Of a stretch of 22,619 nucleotides of DNA, positions 8,014 through 15,577 are shown in pieces; within the stretch, counting starts at the first letter, position 1, and every line of letters begins with the position of its first letter. The position numbers and the translations under genes are program-made. The notes beneath the pieces are model-generated. The model saw only the letters and a program-made list of their open reading frames with translations, was not told the origin of the DNA and did not search any database. Source of the DNA: JAAUTS01 sp038250235 (GTDB lineage: Bacteria > Verrucomicrobiota > Verrucomicrobiia > Methylacidiphilales > JAAUTS01); contig JBBSCO010000049.1 in NCBI GenBank assembly GCA_038250235.1, positions 1-22,619 on the forward strand, read 5' to 3'.

Positions 8014-9245
8014 GCCACATGCAGCTCAAATTTGGCATGGGCCGCTCTGGCCGCATCGGCCGCCTGGGACTCGTCGATCACCACGGCGATTTTGATTTCG
8101 CTGGTGGAGATCATCTGGATGTTGATGCCTTTTTCCGACAAGGCCGTAAAGAGATTGGCCGCAACACCGCTGTGACTGCGCATACCGATCCCCACGACGG
8201 AGAGTTTGGCGATACCATCCTGAATATCCACCCCGTGCGCGGAAGCCAGTTCGGTCATGGAACTGGTGATTTTTTTCACTTTGGCCATGTCATCCTTGTT
8301 GATCGTGAAGGTAATGTCGGTCTGGCCTTTTCCCCCGCCCGCTGCGGTGTTGGAAACGTTCTGAACGATCATATCGACATTGATGTTCGCTTCGGCGATG
8401 GCATTAAAAAGTTTGGCCGCGATTCCGGGTTTGTCAGGCACACCGGAGATGGTGACCTTGGCCTGATTTTTTTCAATGCTGACGCCGCGTACGACGACCT
8501 GTTCCATGGATTTATTTTCTTCTTTCACAAGGGTTCCCGGGTTGGTGTTGAAACTGGACCTGACTTCAAAAATAACATTAAATTTTTTGGCAAACTCGAC
8601 CGAACGGGCCTGCATGACCTTGGAGCCGGAACTGGCCATCTCCAACATTTCGTCATAGGAGATTTCCTCAATCTTGCGCGCATCTGGGACAATACGCGGA
8701 TCGGCGGTGTAAACGCCATCCACATCGGTGAAAATCTGGCAGAGATCGGCCTTCACGGCGGAAGCAATGGCTATGGCAGTCAGATCAGAGCCTCCGCGGC
8801 CCAGTGTAGTGATCTGGCCTTCTTGGGTCTGTCCTTGGAATCCGGCCACGATAACAACGTTGCCTTCAGATAAAAACTTTTTGACCTTTCCAGGGCTGAT
8901 ATTGGAGATTTTCGCCTTGGTGTGAACCCCATCGGTCACAATCCCGGCCTGGGCACCCGTCAGGGAAACGGCCGGAATGCCGGCCGCTTGCAGGGCCATG
9001 GCAAGAAGGGCAATGGTCGTCTGCTCCCCCGTGGCCAAAAGCACGTCCATTTCACGCTCGGAAGGTTCAGAGGAAACTTCCTTGGCCAGTTTGATCAGAC
9101 CATCCGTCACTCCAGACATGGCAGAAACAACCGTGACAATCTGATGCCCCTGCTTGTGCCATTCCGCCACCCGGTTCGCCACGTTCCGTATCCTCTCCGG
9201 ATTACCGACGGAAGTTCCCCCATACTTTTGCACGATCAATGACAT
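8010..9245 (-). CDS. lysC: Aspartate kinase with C-terminal ACT domains
   Basis: Catalyses ATP-dependent phosphorylation of aspartate, the first step towards lysine, threonine, methionine and diaminopimelate. The 411-residue product begins MSLIVQKYGGTSVGN, the kinase signature carrying the nucleotide-binding lysine (K7). It has GRGGSDLTAIAIA in the amino-acid-kinase fold and IFTDVDGVYTADPR near the end of the catalytic domain. Two ACT regulatory domains fill residues ~265-411 (IAAKLFNAIAEANINVDMI and VAANLFTALSEKGINIQMI), as in lysine/threonine-inhibited enzymes. The frame is open further upstream to 9428, but the extra residues do not resemble the family, so the start is set at the ATG at 9245. 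The gene overlaps the serine-enzyme gene downstream by ATGA and diverges from larE. Confidence 0.96.
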   Translation of the reverse strand: MSLIVQKYGGTSVGNPERIRNVANRVAEWHKQGHQIVTVVSAMSGVTDGLIKLAKEVSSEPSEREMDVLLATGEQTTIALLAMALQAAGIPAVSLTGAQAGIVTDGVHTKAKISNISPGKVKKFLSEGNVVIVAGFQGQTQEGQITTLGRGGSDLTAIAIASAVKADLCQIFTDVDGVYTADPRIVPDARKIEEISYDEMLEMASSGSKVMQARSVEFAKKFNVIFEVRSSFNTNPGTLVKEENKSMEQVVVRGVSIEKNQAKVTISGVPDKPGIAAKLFNAIAEANINVDMIVQNVSNTAAGGGKGQTDITFTINKDDMAKVKKITSSMTELASAHGVDIQDGIAKLSVVGIGMRSHSGVAANLFTALSEKGINIQMISTSEIKIAVVIDESQAADAARAAHAKFELHVA

Positions 9246-9408
9246 AAGAATCTGAAAACATATCAAAAAGAGACTGACTGTTAAGAAGAAAATGGAGCAC
9301 TGTTCCAGTAAAAAAAATCCGGGATCAGCGAACGGCAAGATCAGGTCATCAGTTCCATGTTCCGCCTTGCCCAGAGAATTGGCGGCGGCTACGATAAATG
9401 AAATTCCC

Positions 9409-10206
9409 ATGCCCAGCCCACGCGACAAAGAAAATACGCTTCATGCCATTCTGCAGGGCTTACCGAATGCACTTGTCGCCTATTCCGGCGGTGTGGACAG
9501 TGCTTACCTTCTCTGGTCAGCCCACCGCGTATTAGCTGAACGTGCTTTGGGTATCCTGGCCGATTCCCCCAGCCTGAAGCGCAGCGAACTGGCGGAATCC
9601 CGTGCTTTTGCCCTCAAATGGAAACTACCGCTGCGGATCATCGAGACTCATGAACTGGCCAATCCCGATTACAGAGCCAATCCCCTCAACCGCTGCTTTC
9701 ATTGCAAACATGAGCTCTTTGAACAGATGAACCGCATAGCTGTGGCTGACAATTATGCTGCCATTTGCTACGGAGAAAATGCCGATGATGCCCACGAGTT
9801 CCGTCCCGGCCAACAGGCGGCCCAGAAATTCCGGGTCCTGGCCCCTTTACGCGAAGCCGGTCTGACCAAAGCCGATATTCGTGAATTGGCCCGCTTGGCA
9901 GGACTTTCCGTGGCAGACAAAGCGGCGCAACCCTGCCTCTCCTCCCGCATCCCACACGGGAATGAAGTGACACCGGAAAAACTACAGCAGATCGAACAGG
10001 CGGAATCGGTCCTGGAAAAAGAAGGGTTCCGGATTTTTCGGGTTCGCCATTTGGGTTCGCGTGCACTCGTTCTGGTCTCACCTGAAGAAACCCCCAGGCT
10101 GCTGCAATACGACATGATGCAAAGGCTGGCAGGTGCCATCCAGTCCTTTGGATTTAACAGTGTAGATTTCGACCCTCTTGGTTACCGGGGAGCTTCCCTC
10201 CGCTGA
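9409..10206 (+). CDS. larE: ATP-dependent sacrificial sulfur transferase, LarE family
   Basis: LarE proteins are PP-loop ATP pyrophosphatases that adenylylate a nicotinate-derived pyridinium dicarboxylate and transfer sulfur to it when building the nickel-pincer cofactor of lactate racemase. The protein shows the PP-loop SGGVDS at residues 26-31, NRCFHCKHELF at 94-104, and QPCLSSRIPHG with a cysteine at residue 176. That cysteine lies where Lactobacillus plantarum LarE donates its sulfur from Cys176. With the ATG at 9409 the product is 265 residues and this cysteine falls at exactly 176, which supports the start. The frame is open back to an ATG at 9292, but the extra residues look non-family. 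larB and larC are not nearby, so the real substrate may differ. ROK kinase follows 65 bases downstream. Confidence 0.85.
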   Translation: MPSPRDKENTLHAILQGLPNALVAYSGGVDSAYLLWSAHRVLAERALGILADSPSLKRSELAESRAFALKWKLPLRIIETHELANPDYRANPLNRCFHCKHELFEQMNRIAVADNYAAICYGENADDAHEFRPGQQAAQKFRVLAPLREAGLTKADIRELARLAGLSVADKAAQPCLSSRIPHGNEVTPEKLQQIEQAESVLEKEGFRIFRVRHLGSRALVLVSPEETPRLLQYDMMQRLAGAIQSFGFNSVDFDPLGYRGASLR

Positions 10207-10271
10207 CGTCACCCGTCACGATTCCGAATTGTCATGGCGAAATCTCCGGCCAGGATGCCCGACTGGATCTT

Positions 10272-11177
10272 ATGAATGAACCTCTTTTCGGCATCGACTT
10301 GGGCGGAACCAAAATTGAAGGCATTGTGCTCGACCGCAACAATCCCACCCAACCTCTGGCCCGCATCCGGCTTCCAACCGAAGCTTCGAAAGGCTACCCT
10401 CACATAGTCTCCCAGATTTCAGAAGTATGCCGCCAATTATCCTGCGAAACCGGCCTTCCCTTTCCGGCCAGAATCGGCATCGGAACACCGGGGGTGAGCG
10501 ATCCGCGCACAGGCCTGATCAAAAATTCGAACACCCAATGCCTGATCGACAAACCCCTCAAAGGCGATCTGGAAAAATCATTGGGTACCTCCTTCATTGC
10601 CAGCAATGATGCCAATTGTTTTGCCCTGGCCGAAACCAGCTTCGGCTGTGCCAAAGGGTATGAGGTCGTATTTGGTGTGATCATGGGAACCGGGGTCGGC
10701 GCGGGCCTGGTCGTCCACGGCCGCATCCTCAACGGACTCCATGGAATTGCCGGTGAGTGGGGTCAGATCCTTTTAAATCCCAACGGCCCACCTTCACCCT
10801 ATGCCGGCATCCAGGGCACCGTGGAAAGTTACATCGCAGGGCCCGGCGTTGAACGGTATTACCGCGAACTATCCGGCCAGGAACTGAAGCTTCGCGATAT
10901 CGCAGTCCAGGCCAGGGATGGTAAACCACATGCCGTGGAAGCCATCGATTTTTTGACCACCCATTTTGCACGTTCCCTAACTATCATCATCGACGTGCTG
11001 GACCCGGACGCGATCATTCTCGGCGGTGGCGTTGGCAATGTGGAAGAACTTTACAGCGAGGCCACCCGACGCAAAATCGCGGCACAGGTGTTCAATCCAA
11101 CCTTCGAAACGCCCATTCTGAAACCAGCACTGGGAGACAGTGCCGGGGTGTTCGGTGCGGCCATGCTCAGCGTCTAA
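10272..11177 (+). CDS. ROK-family sugar kinase lacking the zinc-binding motif
   Basis: A 301-residue ROK protein. It has the phosphate-binding DLGGTK (9-14), GIGTPGV (69-75), the catalytic Asp in SNDAN (D113), GTGVGAG (139-145) and DAIILGGGVGN near the C-terminus. ROK kinases phosphorylate hexoses such as glucose, fructose or N-acetyl sugars. No DNA-binding domain is present, so it is a kinase rather than a repressor. The usual zinc site, His in GE-x-G-H followed by C-x-C-G-x-x-G-C, is absent. The matching residues are Q165, P176, A178 and T183, while the surrounding GEWG and the G-x-x-G-x-x-E skeleton remain. The sugar cannot be named. The gene probably forms an operon with larE and converges on cysK. 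Confidence 0.9.
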   Translation: MNEPLFGIDLGGTKIEGIVLDRNNPTQPLARIRLPTEASKGYPHIVSQISEVCRQLSCETGLPFPARIGIGTPGVSDPRTGLIKNSNTQCLIDKPLKGDLEKSLGTSFIASNDANCFALAETSFGCAKGYEVVFGVIMGTGVGAGLVVHGRILNGLHGIAGEWGQILLNPNGPPSPYAGIQGTVESYIAGPGVERYYRELSGQELKLRDIAVQARDGKPHAVEAIDFLTTHFARSLTIIIDVLDPDAIILGGGVGNVEELYSEATRRKIAAQVFNPTFETPILKPALGDSAGVFGAAMLSV

Positions 11178-11193
11178 AGCGTAACAAACCGGG

Positions 11194-11212
11194 GGTGGCT
11201 GAATCAGCCACC
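11194..11212. terminator. Hairpin between ROK kinase gene and cysK
   Basis: GGTGGCTGA (11194-11202) and TCAGCCACC (11204-11212) form a 9-base inverted repeat around one base. It covers the cysK stop codon in the 26-base gap between two convergent genes. That position suits a shared terminator. Following T runs are short on either strand (TGTTT on plus, GGTTTGTT on minus), so efficiency is doubtful. Confidence 0.45.
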
Positions 11213-12166
11213 GACCTGTTTGCGGGCATCTTCAGCCAAGGCCGTGCTGAGATAACGTTCGCCAGTGCTGCAGCCGATTGTCACGATCAGCTTGCCCTTA
11301 TTTTCCGGGCGTTTGGCGATCTGAATGGCTGCGGTAACATTCGCCCCGGTGGAAATACCAACGAGCAGGCCTTCCTCCTTCGCGATGCGGCGTGCCATGG
11401 CAAAAGATTCCTCGTTGCTGACCTGGATGACTTCATCAATGATATCTAGATGCAGGTTGTCAGGTACGAAGCCGGCCCCCGTTCCCTGGATTTTGTGTGG
11501 TCCGGGTTTGACTGGTTCCCCGTTGCGGGTCTGCGTGATGACGGGGGAATCTTTCGGCTCAACAGCCACGGCCTTGAACGAGGGTTTGCGGGCTTTGATT
11601 ACTTCACTGACACCGGTGATGGTTCCCCCTGTTCCGACCGCAGAAACAAAAATGTCCACCTTCCCGTCTGTGTCACTCCAGATTTCCTCTGCTGTGGTTT
11701 TCTGGTGAATGGCAGGATTGGCTGGGTTTTTGAACTGTTGGGGTATCCAGGAATTGGGGGTCTCACTGGAAAGCTGCTCCGCTCTGGCAATGGCCCCTTT
11801 CATACCCTCGGCAGCCGGGGTCAGCACCAACTGGGCTCCCAGCATGGCCAACAAGGTGCGGCGTTCGAGACTCATGCTTTCGGGCATGGTCAAAATAAGT
11901 TTGTAACCCTTCGAGGCAGCGACAAAGGCAAGCGCAATCCCTGTGTTACCTGAGGTGGGTTCAATGATGATAGTATCCTTTTTCAGGATGCCGGATTTTT
12001 CCGCATCTTCGATCATCGCTGCACCGATACGGTCTTTGACACTGCCAAGTGGATTGAAAAACTCGCACTTCAGCGCAATGGTGGCTTCGAGCCCTTCGGT
12101 GACCCTGTTCAATTTAATCAGAGGGGTTTTTCCTACAGTTTCAACGACATTGTTGTAGATCGGCAT
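11204..12166 (-). CDS. cysK: Cysteine synthase (O-acetylserine sulfhydrylase)
   Basis: A PLP enzyme converting O-acetylserine and sulfide to cysteine. The 320-residue product has GKTPLIKLNRV at 12-22, the PLP-binding lysine K44 in PLGSVKDRIG, the phosphate- and substrate-binding PTSGNTGIALA, SAVGTGGTITGV around residue 175, and GCSTGERYLST at the C-terminus. Length and motifs agree with the CysK/CysM family; the T-S-G-N-T-G loop and C-terminus favour CysK. AAGGA lies eight bases before the ATG. The start is only 48 bases from the divergent nucleotidyltransferase start, so the two promoters must overlap or share control sites. No cysE lies adjacent. Confidence 0.95.
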   Translation of the reverse strand: MPIYNNVVETVGKTPLIKLNRVTEGLEATIALKCEFFNPLGSVKDRIGAAMIEDAEKSGILKKDTIIIEPTSGNTGIALAFVAASKGYKLILTMPESMSLERRTLLAMLGAQLVLTPAAEGMKGAIARAEQLSSETPNSWIPQQFKNPANPAIHQKTTAEEIWSDTDGKVDIFVSAVGTGGTITGVSEVIKARKPSFKAVAVEPKDSPVITQTRNGEPVKPGPHKIQGTGAGFVPDNLHLDIIDEVIQVSNEESFAMARRIAKEEGLLVGISTGANVTAAIQIAKRPENKGKLIVTIGCSTGERYLSTALAEDARKQVGG

Positions 12167-12214
12167 AATTTTAGTCCTTGTCAGCTTGGGTTTTACTTGG
12201 TGGAAAGGTAGGTG

Positions 12215-12925
12215 ATGAAAGCAATTATTTTAGCTGCTGGCAAGGGAAAGCGGATGGGAGAATTGACCAGGGAAATTCCCAAGCCCATGGTGCATGTCCA
12301 GGGAAAGCCCGTCCTGGAACACGTCGTGGAAGGCCTGCGCGACCACGCCGGTGTACGGGATTTTTTCATTATCACAGGCCATTGCGCAGAGGTGATCGAA
12401 GACTTTTTCGGCGACGGATCCGAACACGGAATCCGGATCAGCTATGGCCGCCAGGAAACGGCTGATGGAACCGGCAAAGCTCCGGAACTGGCCAAGGCCT
12501 GGGTGGCGGACAGTCCTTTTGTCCTTTCCTACGGTGATATCAAGATGCAATCGGACCTATACGCAGGACTGGTGCAGACTTTCGACGGGGACGGCGTAAT
12601 CAGTGTTAAACACGGGGAAAACACCAGTCAGGGCGGTGCCGTTGTTTTCGACCAAAACTTCTTTCTGGAGCGCATCATTGAAAAGGCCGCTCCCGGAACC
12701 GTTTCCTCCCCCTGGTACAATGCCGGAGTTTACGTCTTTAAGCCCTCATTGTTCGACTACACCTCGCAGTTGCAGAAATCAGCGCGTGGCGAGTATGAAT
12801 TGACGGATGCCCTTTCGGCCATGGCGGCACAAGGCCTGCGAATCAAAGGTTACGAATTGAAAGGTAATTGGGCGGACGTGCGTGACCCCGAGATTCTAAG
12901 AACACTCAATCAACCGGGGACTTAA
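12215..12925 (+). CDS. NTP-transferase family sugar-phosphate nucleotidyltransferase
   Basis: A 236-residue single-domain nucleotidyltransferase of the RmlA/GlmU-N type, which makes NDP-sugars from NTP and sugar-1-phosphate. The N-terminus MKAIILAAGKGKRMGELT followed by PKPMVHVQGKPVLEHV is the G-x-G-x-R-M nucleotide-binding signature. GTGKAPELAKAWV and FVLSYGDIKM fill the position of the usual G-T-A and L-x-G-D blocks, with Asp in GDI a likely metal ligand. YNAGVYVF and ELTDAL match the sugar-binding half. A GTG three bases earlier is possible, but AAGGTAGG before the ATG fits 12215. There is no C-terminal acyltransferase domain, so it is not full GlmU. Its 3' end overlaps the end of the histidine kinase gene on the other strand by 20 bases. 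Confidence 0.88.
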   Translation: MKAIILAAGKGKRMGELTREIPKPMVHVQGKPVLEHVVEGLRDHAGVRDFFIITGHCAEVIEDFFGDGSEHGIRISYGRQETADGTGKAPELAKAWVADSPFVLSYGDIKMQSDLYAGLVQTFDGDGVISVKHGENTSQGGAVVFDQNFFLERIIEKAAPGTVSSPWYNAGVYVFKPSLFDYTSQLQKSARGEYELTDALSAMAAQGLRIKGYELKGNWADVRDPEILRTLNQPGT

Positions 12926-14198
12926 GCGGAAGGCGGAACCAGACGGTTGTCCCCTTGCCCAAAGCGCTTTCGGCACGGACGCTGCCCCCATGCAACTGGA
13001 CAATGTGTTTTACAATGGCCAGCCCCAGACCGGTGCCTCCCTTGTCACGGGAACGGGCACGATCCACACGGTAAAAACGCTGGAAGATATTGACTATCTT
13101 ATCACTAGGGATACCAGTTCCGAAATCTTTGACGTAAAAATCGACATACTCTTCCCCATTTTTGTACAACCCACCCGCCACGATATCTTTTCCGTCATCC
13201 GAATATTTGAGGGCATTTTCCAGCAGATTATAAAACACCTGCTCCACCCTCATGGTGTCGGCCTCGACTTTTGGCAGATTGGGAGCGCATTCGATAATCA
13301 GGCGGCATTGTTTTTTTTCAAAAAATCCGGCCCAATCCGCTTTTAGGCGTTCCAAAAGCAACGTGAAATCAAGGGTTACGGGTTCGAGCTTGATCTGACC
13401 GGATTCGAGTCGGGAAAGGGTCAGCAAATCCACCACCAGACTGTTCAGTCGGTCCGAATGTCGCCTCATCACATGCAGAACACGCTGAATTTCGTCCGGA
13501 GGTAATTCCGTATTGTCGAGAATGGTTTCCAAATAGCCGTGAAAAATGGCCAGGGGCGTGCGTAATTCATGGGAGACATTGGCCACGAACTCGCGGCGCA
13601 AATCCTCCAGTTGTTTGATTCTGGATATATCGTGAAAGACCACCACCACCCCTTTCAAAGTGTTGCCTGCATCGACCAAAGGCGATGCACTGACCTGGAA
13701 AACTCGTCGCTGGCGCTGATCCAGTAAGTCTTCAAAAACGACCTCGCCAACATTTTCTTTCTCCGACTTCAATGCCTGGTCGATGATGGCCTTGATATCC
13801 GGCTGCAGAAGCACATCCATTAGAGGCCTTTTGACCGGATCCTGGTGTAGGTTGAACATCTGGACGAAGGCCCGGTTGGCCACCTGGATGACACTTACAC
13901 GGTCTGTAACAATCACACCTTCCACCATGCTGGCCAGGATGGTTTTCAGACTGAATTCCTCCACGCGCACGGAGGAACTCAACTGCTTCAATCTCTCATC
14001 AACCGTCTGAAGATCCCTGATGATCTGCTGAACCGGCCGAATCCCGGAAATAACGTAGCCTTTACTACTTCTACCAACGGCAAGATTTCGGGTGTGTTCG
14101 CCGACTCGTTTAATCGGCTGCAGTATCTTTTTAAAGTAGATCTTGTAAGCAATGAACAAGAACGAAAGGAAGAGGACAATTCCAAAGGCTATCAACAT
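12906..14198 (-). CDS. phoR: PhoR-like sensor histidine kinase
   Basis: A 430-residue sensor kinase. An N-terminal membrane helix (residues ~2-22) is followed by a juxtamembrane linker, possibly HAMP-like, a PAS domain (~80-195, starting near ILASMVEGVIVTDR) and the HisKA domain with H210 in FVANVSHELRTPL. The ATPase domain has NLLENALKYS (N box), DFGTGIP (G1) and GGTGLGLAIV (G2). The order single helix, PAS, HisKA, HATPase is that of PhoR, which senses phosphate status with the Pst system and phosphorylates PhoB. A second membrane helix is not seen. An in-frame stop lies shortly before the ATG, so the start is close to correct. The gene follows the response regulator on the same strand after a 92-base gap; pst genes are not in the window, so the phosphate role is inference. 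Confidence 0.88.
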   Translation of the reverse strand: MLIAFGIVLFLSFLFIAYKIYFKKILQPIKRVGEHTRNLAVGRSSKGYVISGIRPVQQIIRDLQTVDERLKQLSSSVRVEEFSLKTILASMVEGVIVTDRVSVIQVANRAFVQMFNLHQDPVKRPLMDVLLQPDIKAIIDQALKSEKENVGEVVFEDLLDQRQRRVFQVSASPLVDAGNTLKGVVVVFHDISRIKQLEDLRREFVANVSHELRTPLAIFHGYLETILDNTELPPDEIQRVLHVMRRHSDRLNSLVVDLLTLSRLESGQIKLEPVTLDFTLLLERLKADWAGFFEKKQCRLIIECAPNLPKVEADTMRVEQVFYNLLENALKYSDDGKDIVAGGLYKNGEEYVDFYVKDFGTGIPSDKIVNIFQRFYRVDRARSRDKGGTGLGLAIVKHIVQLHGGSVRAESALGKGTTVWFRLPLKSPVD

Positions 14199-14290
14199 AG
14201 GGACCCGTTATAGTGCTGGTATTCTGGAGGGAGCTCAATACCGAATACTGGATTCTTCAACGAAAAAATCGCGAAGCAGCGGAACCCGCC

Positions 14291-14980
14291 TTACTCGTTC
14301 TGATCAAGAATGCGGTAACCAACGCCACGAACCGTCTCGATGTAATCAGCCAAGTCCGCCAGCTTTTCACGGAGACGCCGGATATGTGTGTCAACCGTTC
14401 TGGTGTCGATGACACTTTCATAACCCCAGACATCATTCAGCAGACGATCCCGGCTCTGAACCCGGCCGCGCCGCTCCATCAATATGGCCAGAAGCTTGAA
14501 CTCGGTGGCGGTCAGCTCAATGCTCTCGCCTTTGACAAAGACTTCATGCCTTGCATGGTCCAGCAGGAGTTCACCGATCTTGAGCTTCTCGGCTTTGCTT
14601 TCCGCCGTTTTGCTGCGGCGCAGCACCGACTGGATGCGCAGAAGAAGCTCGCGCGGGCTGAAAGGTTTGGTCACATAATCATCTGCCCCCAACTCAAGCC
14701 CGACGATACGATCAACCTCGTCAGACTTGGCCGTGAGCATGATGATGGGGATCGCTGCGGTGGCAGACTCTCTTTTGAGCAGTTTACAGACCTCGATTCC
14801 GGAAACTTTGGGCAACATCAGATCCAAAACGATCAGGGACGGCAATTCGGACTTCGCCTTGGCCAAGCCGATTTCGCCGTTCTCCGCCGTAACGACTTTG
14901 AAGCGGGCATTTTTCAGATTCATCGAAATCAAATCCAGCACGTCGGGCTCGTCGTCTATGATGAGAATTTTGGCATTCAT
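14291..14980 (-). CDS. phoB: PhoB-like OmpR-family response regulator
   Basis: A 229-residue two-domain regulator. The receiver domain begins MNAKILIIDDEPDVLDL with the acidic pocket D9/D10, phospho-acceptor D53 in LIVLDLMLP, and the conserved T/K switch in IIMLTAKSDEVD. The DNA-binding winged helix occupies ~130-226, with ELTATEFKLLAILMERRGRV and VDTHIRRLREKL as the recognition region, and ends GVGYRI as in PhoB/OmpR. It would bind promoters on phosphorylation by the kinase encoded next to it. Several CTGTC-type motifs just before the ATG resemble parts of a Pho box and could allow self-regulation. No Shine-Dalgarno sequence is evident. Confidence 0.92.
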   Translation of the reverse strand: MNAKILIIDDEPDVLDLISMNLKNARFKVVTAENGEIGLAKAKSELPSLIVLDLMLPKVSGIEVCKLLKRESATAAIPIIMLTAKSDEVDRIVGLELGADDYVTKPFSPRELLLRIQSVLRRSKTAESKAEKLKIGELLLDHARHEVFVKGESIELTATEFKLLAILMERRGRVQSRDRLLNDVWGYESVIDTRTVDTHIRRLREKLADLADYIETVRGVGYRILDQNE

Positions 14981-14982
14981 GA

Positions 14983-15006
14983 ATGACAGACAGCTAAGTG
15001 TGACAG
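14983..15006 (-). promoter_or_regulatory. Pho-box-like CTGTC repeats before the regulator gene
   Basis: The minus strand carries CTGTCAC (15000-15006), CTGTC (14989-14993) and CTGTCAT (14983-14989) within 24 bases, ending two bases before the ATG. CTGTCA(T/C) is the half-site of the enterobacterial Pho box. Canonical spacing is 11 bases between half-site starts; here it is 13 and 17, and the site would lie in the leader rather than the promoter. This is a suggestive match only. Confidence 0.25.
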
Positions 15007-15062
15007 AGGATTAAAGGCAAGAACTAGCTTGTTACAATCCAGCGTCAAAGAAGGTGCTTTCC

Positions 15063-15132
15063 AAAAAAGGGCGGCGGGAGCGTGACAAGGAGAATGGGGT
15101 GATGGGAACCCCTGAGGAGACACACTCCCGCC
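15063..15132 (-). terminator. Long hairpin with T run downstream of cutA
   Basis: GGCGGGAG-C-GTG (15073-15084) pairs with CAC-A-CTCCCGCC (15121-15132), twelve positions with one mismatch. An inner GGGG/CCCC stem (15096-15099 with 15109-15112) sits in the loop. In the minus direction the stem is followed by GCCC and six T (15063-15068). It lies 46 bases after the cutA stop and before the phoB-like gene, so it fits a rho-independent terminator of the rluD-udg-cutA operon. The 36-base loop with its own stem is larger than usual. Confidence 0.55.
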
Positions 15133-15177
15133 TAGATTTTCACTTGAAAGGTTAGACAAGTGTATAGACCCCGATGT

Positions 15178-15567
15178 TCAAAAAATCTTCAAAAAAAGTA
15201 TTACTGTCCCAAGCCACAACGTTGGCCGCTTACAATCATCAGTCTTGGGGCGGGCCGAGTCCCTGATCCAATCCAAATACCCTGCATACCCCTGCCCAAC
15301 CGGAATGGAGATGATTTCAGGACACTCATAAGGATGCAGAGCCAGAATTCTGGCCTCCAGACGCAGATAGGCCTCTGCAGGTGCTTTGATCATCAGCAGG
15401 TATTCCTTCGAGATCTCCTTCTTACCCTGCCACTGGTAATGGGATTCCAATCCAGGTAGAATCGAAACACAAGCCGCTAGCCCTTCTTCCACCAGGCTTT
15501 CGGCTATCGCCCGGGCCATCTCTTCTTCAGGAACCGTGCTGAATACCAGAATCACGTCGGTTTTCAT
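15178..15567 (-). CDS. cutA: CutA1 divalent-cation tolerance protein
   Basis: CutA1 is a small trimeric cytoplasmic protein linked to copper and other divalent-metal tolerance; its exact role is unsettled. The sequence follows the family closely: VFSTVPEEEMARAIAESLVE, GLAACVSILPGLESHYQWQG, EYLLMIKAPAEAYLRLEARI and HPYECPEIISIPV, then YLDWI at the end of the core. The core is about 107 residues, as expected, but the frame continues for ~22 more residues ending in a hydrophobic LWLGTVILFLKIF. That tail is not part of the family and may reflect a late frameshift or a natural extension. The gene starts 10 bases after the glycosylase gene and ends before a terminator-like hairpin, so it is the last member of the operon. 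Confidence 0.92.
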   Translation of the reverse strand: MKTDVILVFSTVPEEEMARAIAESLVEEGLAACVSILPGLESHYQWQGKKEISKEYLLMIKAPAEAYLRLEARILALHPYECPEIISIPVGQGYAGYLDWIRDSARPKTDDCKRPTLWLGTVILFLKIF

Positions 15568-15577
15568 AGGCTGTTTT

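Noticed and set aside
7878..8873. 331-codon plus-strand frame opposite lysC and the serine enzyme
   Set aside because: It is antisense to two well-supported genes and its Phe/His/Gly/Asp-rich product is typical of a shadow frame.
9246..9428. Upstream extension of lysC
   Set aside because: The family start MSLIVQKYGGTS is at 9245; the extension does not resemble aspartate kinases and overlaps the larE start region.
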